Shown here: piece by piece, positions 15,242 through 16,664 of the stretch
Layout of the letters: every line of letters starts with the position of its first letter
Numbering within the stretch: the stretch's first letter is position 1
Source: Polaromonas sp.
GTDB lineage: Bacteria > Pseudomonadota > Gammaproteobacteria > Burkholderiales > Burkholderiaceae_C
Reading direction: 5' to 3'
DNA: 16,664 bases
Assembly (NCBI GenBank): GCA_026786065.1
Contig: JAJAYS010000316.1
Coordinates: 1-16,664, forward strand
Program-made: the position numbers and the translations under genes
Notes under the pieces: model-generated
Told to the model about the DNA's origin: nothing
Database searches by the model: none
The model's input: the letters and a program-made list of their open reading frames with translations, nothing else

Positions 15242-16189
15242 ATGCATTACTTCGAACCCGTCATCCTGTTCTTCCTGCTCGGCGCCATCGCCGGCTTCAT
15301 ACGCTCGGACCTCAAGATCCCGGGCGTTCTGTATGAATCCCTAAGCATCTTTTTGCTGCTCGCGATCGGCCTGAAGGGGGGGGTCGAGCTGGCGCGTTAT
15401 CCGCTGCTTGAGGTGGCGCTGCCTGCCCTCGTGGTGGTGGCGGTGGGCGCATTGATTCCGCTGGTCGCGTTTCCCATCCTGCGGCACGTTGGCAAGTTGT
15501 CGCGCGCTGATTCAGGATCGATTGCCGCGCACTACGGTTCGGTCAGCGTGGTCACGTTCGCGGTGGGCTCTACCTACCTCACGCGGCTGGGGGAGGCGGT
15601 CGAAGGCTACATGACGGTCTTCCTGGTGCTGCTGGAGTTTCCTGCTTTGGTGATCGGCGCGCTGTTGGCCAGGCGCGGCGAGCGCAACGCTCCCTGGGGG
15701 CAGGTCCTGCATGAGGTCTTCGCCGGCAAAAGTCTGGTCTTGCTGCTCGGCGGGTTGGCGATTGGCTGGGCCGCTGGACCCAGCGGCATCGCGCCGCTGG
15801 ATCTTGTGTTCTTCGATTTGTTCAAGGGTCTGCTGGCTATCTTTCTGCTTGAGATGGGCCTTGTTGCCGCCAGCCGCTTTGCCGATCTGCGGCGCGCAGG
15901 ACTGTTCCTGGTTGCGTTCGCCATCTTCATGCCTCTCGTGGCCGCAGGCCTGGGCTTGGTCACCGGCCTGTTGCTTGGATTGTCGGTGGGCGGCATCACG
16001 CTGCTGGCCACGCTGTACGCCAGCGCCTCCTACATCGCTGCGCCCGCGGCCATGCGCATCGCCGTACCACAGGCCAACCCGGCGCTGTCGATCGGCGCGG
16101 CGCTCGGCATCACCTTCCCGTTCAATCTGGTTGTCGGCATTCCGCTGTACCACCGGCTTGCCCAGTACCTTCATCACGCCGGAGGCTGA
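15242..16189 (+). CDS. sbtA: SbtA-family sodium-dependent bicarbonate transporter
   Basis: The 315-residue inner-membrane protein has about ten hydrophobic helices arranged as two five-helix halves, the SbtA/DUF897 plan (COG3329). Recognisable blocks are RSDLKIPGVLYESLSIFLLL, AIGLKGGVEL, AHYGSVSVVTFAVGSTYL, LLEFPALVIGAL, and LYASASYIAAPAAMR in the second half. Cyanobacterial SbtA imports HCO3- with Na+; substrate identity for proteobacterial members is less certain. The start could be the ATG at 15242 or a GTG two codons earlier; neither has a good SD. It follows usp by 21 bp and precedes the PII-like gene by 4 bp, which strongly supports the SbtA call. Confidence 0.88.
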   Translation: MHYFEPVILFFLLGAIAGFIRSDLKIPGVLYESLSIFLLLAIGLKGGVELARYPLLEVALPALVVVAVGALIPLVAFPILRHVGKLSRADSGSIAAHYGSVSVVTFAVGSTYLTRLGEAVEGYMTVFLVLLEFPALVIGALLARRGERNAPWGQVLHEVFAGKSLVLLLGGLAIGWAAGPSGIAPLDLVFFDLFKGLLAIFLLEMGLVAASRFADLRRAGLFLVAFAIFMPLVAAGLGLVTGLLLGLSVGGITLLATLYASASYIAAPAAMRIAVPQANPALSIGAALGITFPFNLVVGIPLYHRLAQYLHHAGG

Positions 16190-16193
16190 CGCC

Positions 16194-16496
16194 ATGGAAT
16201 TGACTACCCGCAAGCTGCTGACCATCGTGACCGAGGCCGCCCTGGAAGACACGCTGGTGCGCGAAATCGAAAACGTGGGAACTTCCGGTTACACCATCAC
16301 AGATGCACGCGGCAAGGGTAGCCGCGGCATGCGCGACGCGGCTTGGGCTCCGCATGCCAACATCCGGATTGAAGTGCTTTGCAATGCGGCTACGGCCCTT
16401 GCTCTGTGCGCGGCGCTGCGTGAGCGCTACTCCGACAACTATTCAATGGTGATGTATGTCGGCGACGTAGGTGTGCTGAGGCCGGAAAAATTCTGA
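16194..16496 (+). CDS. sbtB: PII-like SbtB regulator of the bicarbonate transporter
   Basis: The 100-residue protein has a ferredoxin-like PII plan (KLLTIVTEAALEDTLVREIE, a T-loop with GKGSRG at 40-45, ANIRIEVLCN, and YSMVMYVGDVGVL). SbtB proteins form trimers that bind adenine nucleotides such as cAMP or AMP and gate SbtA at the membrane. The glycine/lysine T-loop segment is conserved. The C-terminal cysteine-containing redox loop of many cyanobacterial SbtB proteins is absent; this one stops at RPEKF. GGAGG stands 8 bases before the ATG. It is the last gene of the alx-usp-sbtA-sbtB group. Confidence 0.87.
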   Translation: MELTTRKLLTIVTEAALEDTLVREIENVGTSGYTITDARGKGSRGMRDAAWAPHANIRIEVLCNAATALALCAALRERYSDNYSMVMYVGDVGVLRPEKF

Positions 16497-16555
16497 CTGC
16501 AGGCAACCGCCCGGTTTAGCTGCGCGGCAACCCGACGCGGGTATACCGGTCTTTA

Positions 16556-16664
16556 GGGACCCTCTGCATAACTTCCTGCGGGCTGTGATCACGCGGGCTC
16601 GGGCGGTCCGCTGCGTTGTTTTTCTTGCCAATAGCGGGGCTATTGGCTGCAAAAAGACGCCTTG
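16556..16664. mobile_element. Probable insertion-sequence end, continuing beyond the window
   Basis: From GGGACCCTCTGCATAAC (16556-16572) to the window end, the sequence has the look of an IS terminus and subterminal region. It is non-coding, contains a perfect 9-bp inverted repeat GCCAATAGC-GGG-GCTATTGGC (16627-16647), and is unlike its neighbours. I recall similar ends repeated in Comamonadaceae genomes but cannot name the family. The 11-bp core ACCCTCTGCAT also occurs at 7982-7992. No transposase lies within the window. Confidence 0.35.
16627..16647. repeat. Perfect 9-bp inverted repeat with 3-base loop
   Basis: GCCAATAGC and GCTATTGGC are separated by GGG and form a tight hairpin. It lies inside the suspected IS end. 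It is not followed by a T-run on the plus strand, so it is unlikely to be a simple terminator for sbtB. Confidence 0.7.

Noticed and set aside
16530..16542. ACCCG-ACG-CGGGT hairpin after sbtB as a terminator
   Set aside because: The stem is short and no adjacent T-run is present; it is too weak to call.
1..16664. CRISPR array, tRNA, rRNA or phage genes
   Set aside because: No regularly spaced repeats, no tRNA-like cloverleaf, no rRNA-like sequence and no phage structural proteins were seen.

Overview
The window looks like a GC-rich betaproteobacterial chromosome segment, most likely Burkholderiales/Comamonadaceae (Polaromonas- or Rhodoferax-like). The reasons are the GC-biased codon use, abundant Bug/TctC-type solute-binding proteins, TRAP transport of sugar acids, and a short AT-rich palindromic repeat of a kind I associate with that family. 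The assignment is inferred from gene content; no rRNA or tRNA marker is present.

Region 1 (1-6909) is a uronic-acid catabolic block. A GntR/FadR regulator (minus strand) is divergent from a plus-strand series: uronate dehydrogenase (udh), a complete TRAP transporter (dctP, dctQ, dctM), a GarL-type 2-dehydro-3-deoxyglucarate aldolase and an orphan Bug solute-binding protein. The inferred route is periplasmic capture of D-galacturonate or D-glucuronate, TRAP import, oxidation to the aldarolactone, and (after lactone opening and aldarate dehydration encoded elsewhere) cleavage to pyruvate and tartronate semialdehyde. A consensus-like promoter and palindromic candidate operators lie between regulator and udh. 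Two copies of a 39-bp repeat (3-41 and 6871-6909, 32/39 identical, same orientation) bracket this block.

Region 2 (6910-11409) is a mixed and partly decayed area. It has a YfcG-like glutathione transferase, an intact shikimate dehydrogenase (aroE), a truncated amidohydrolase, a branched-chain amino acid type ABC solute-binding pseudogene (internal deletion, two nonsense codons, a frameshift), a C-terminal remnant of a second Bug protein, and an intact NhaR-type LysR regulator.

Region 3 (11410-16496) is a plus-strand stress/ion/inorganic-carbon set divergent from nhaR: HPF/RaiA-like protein, TFIIB-type zinc-ribbon protein, TerB-like protein, a 51-residue membrane protein with an apparent ACG start, a universal stress protein with a degenerate nucleotide motif, an Alx/TerC-family membrane protein, a second universal stress protein with an intact motif, an SbtA-family bicarbonate transporter and a PII-like SbtB. 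Very short gaps and overlaps tie alx-usp-sbtA-sbtB together and terB to the small membrane protein. The pairing of a Na+/alkali-type regulator with Alx and SbtAB is the most interesting grouping here.

The right edge (from about 16556) resembles the end of an insertion sequence that continues out of the window. An 11-bp core of this end recurs at about 7982, next to the truncated amidohydrolase.
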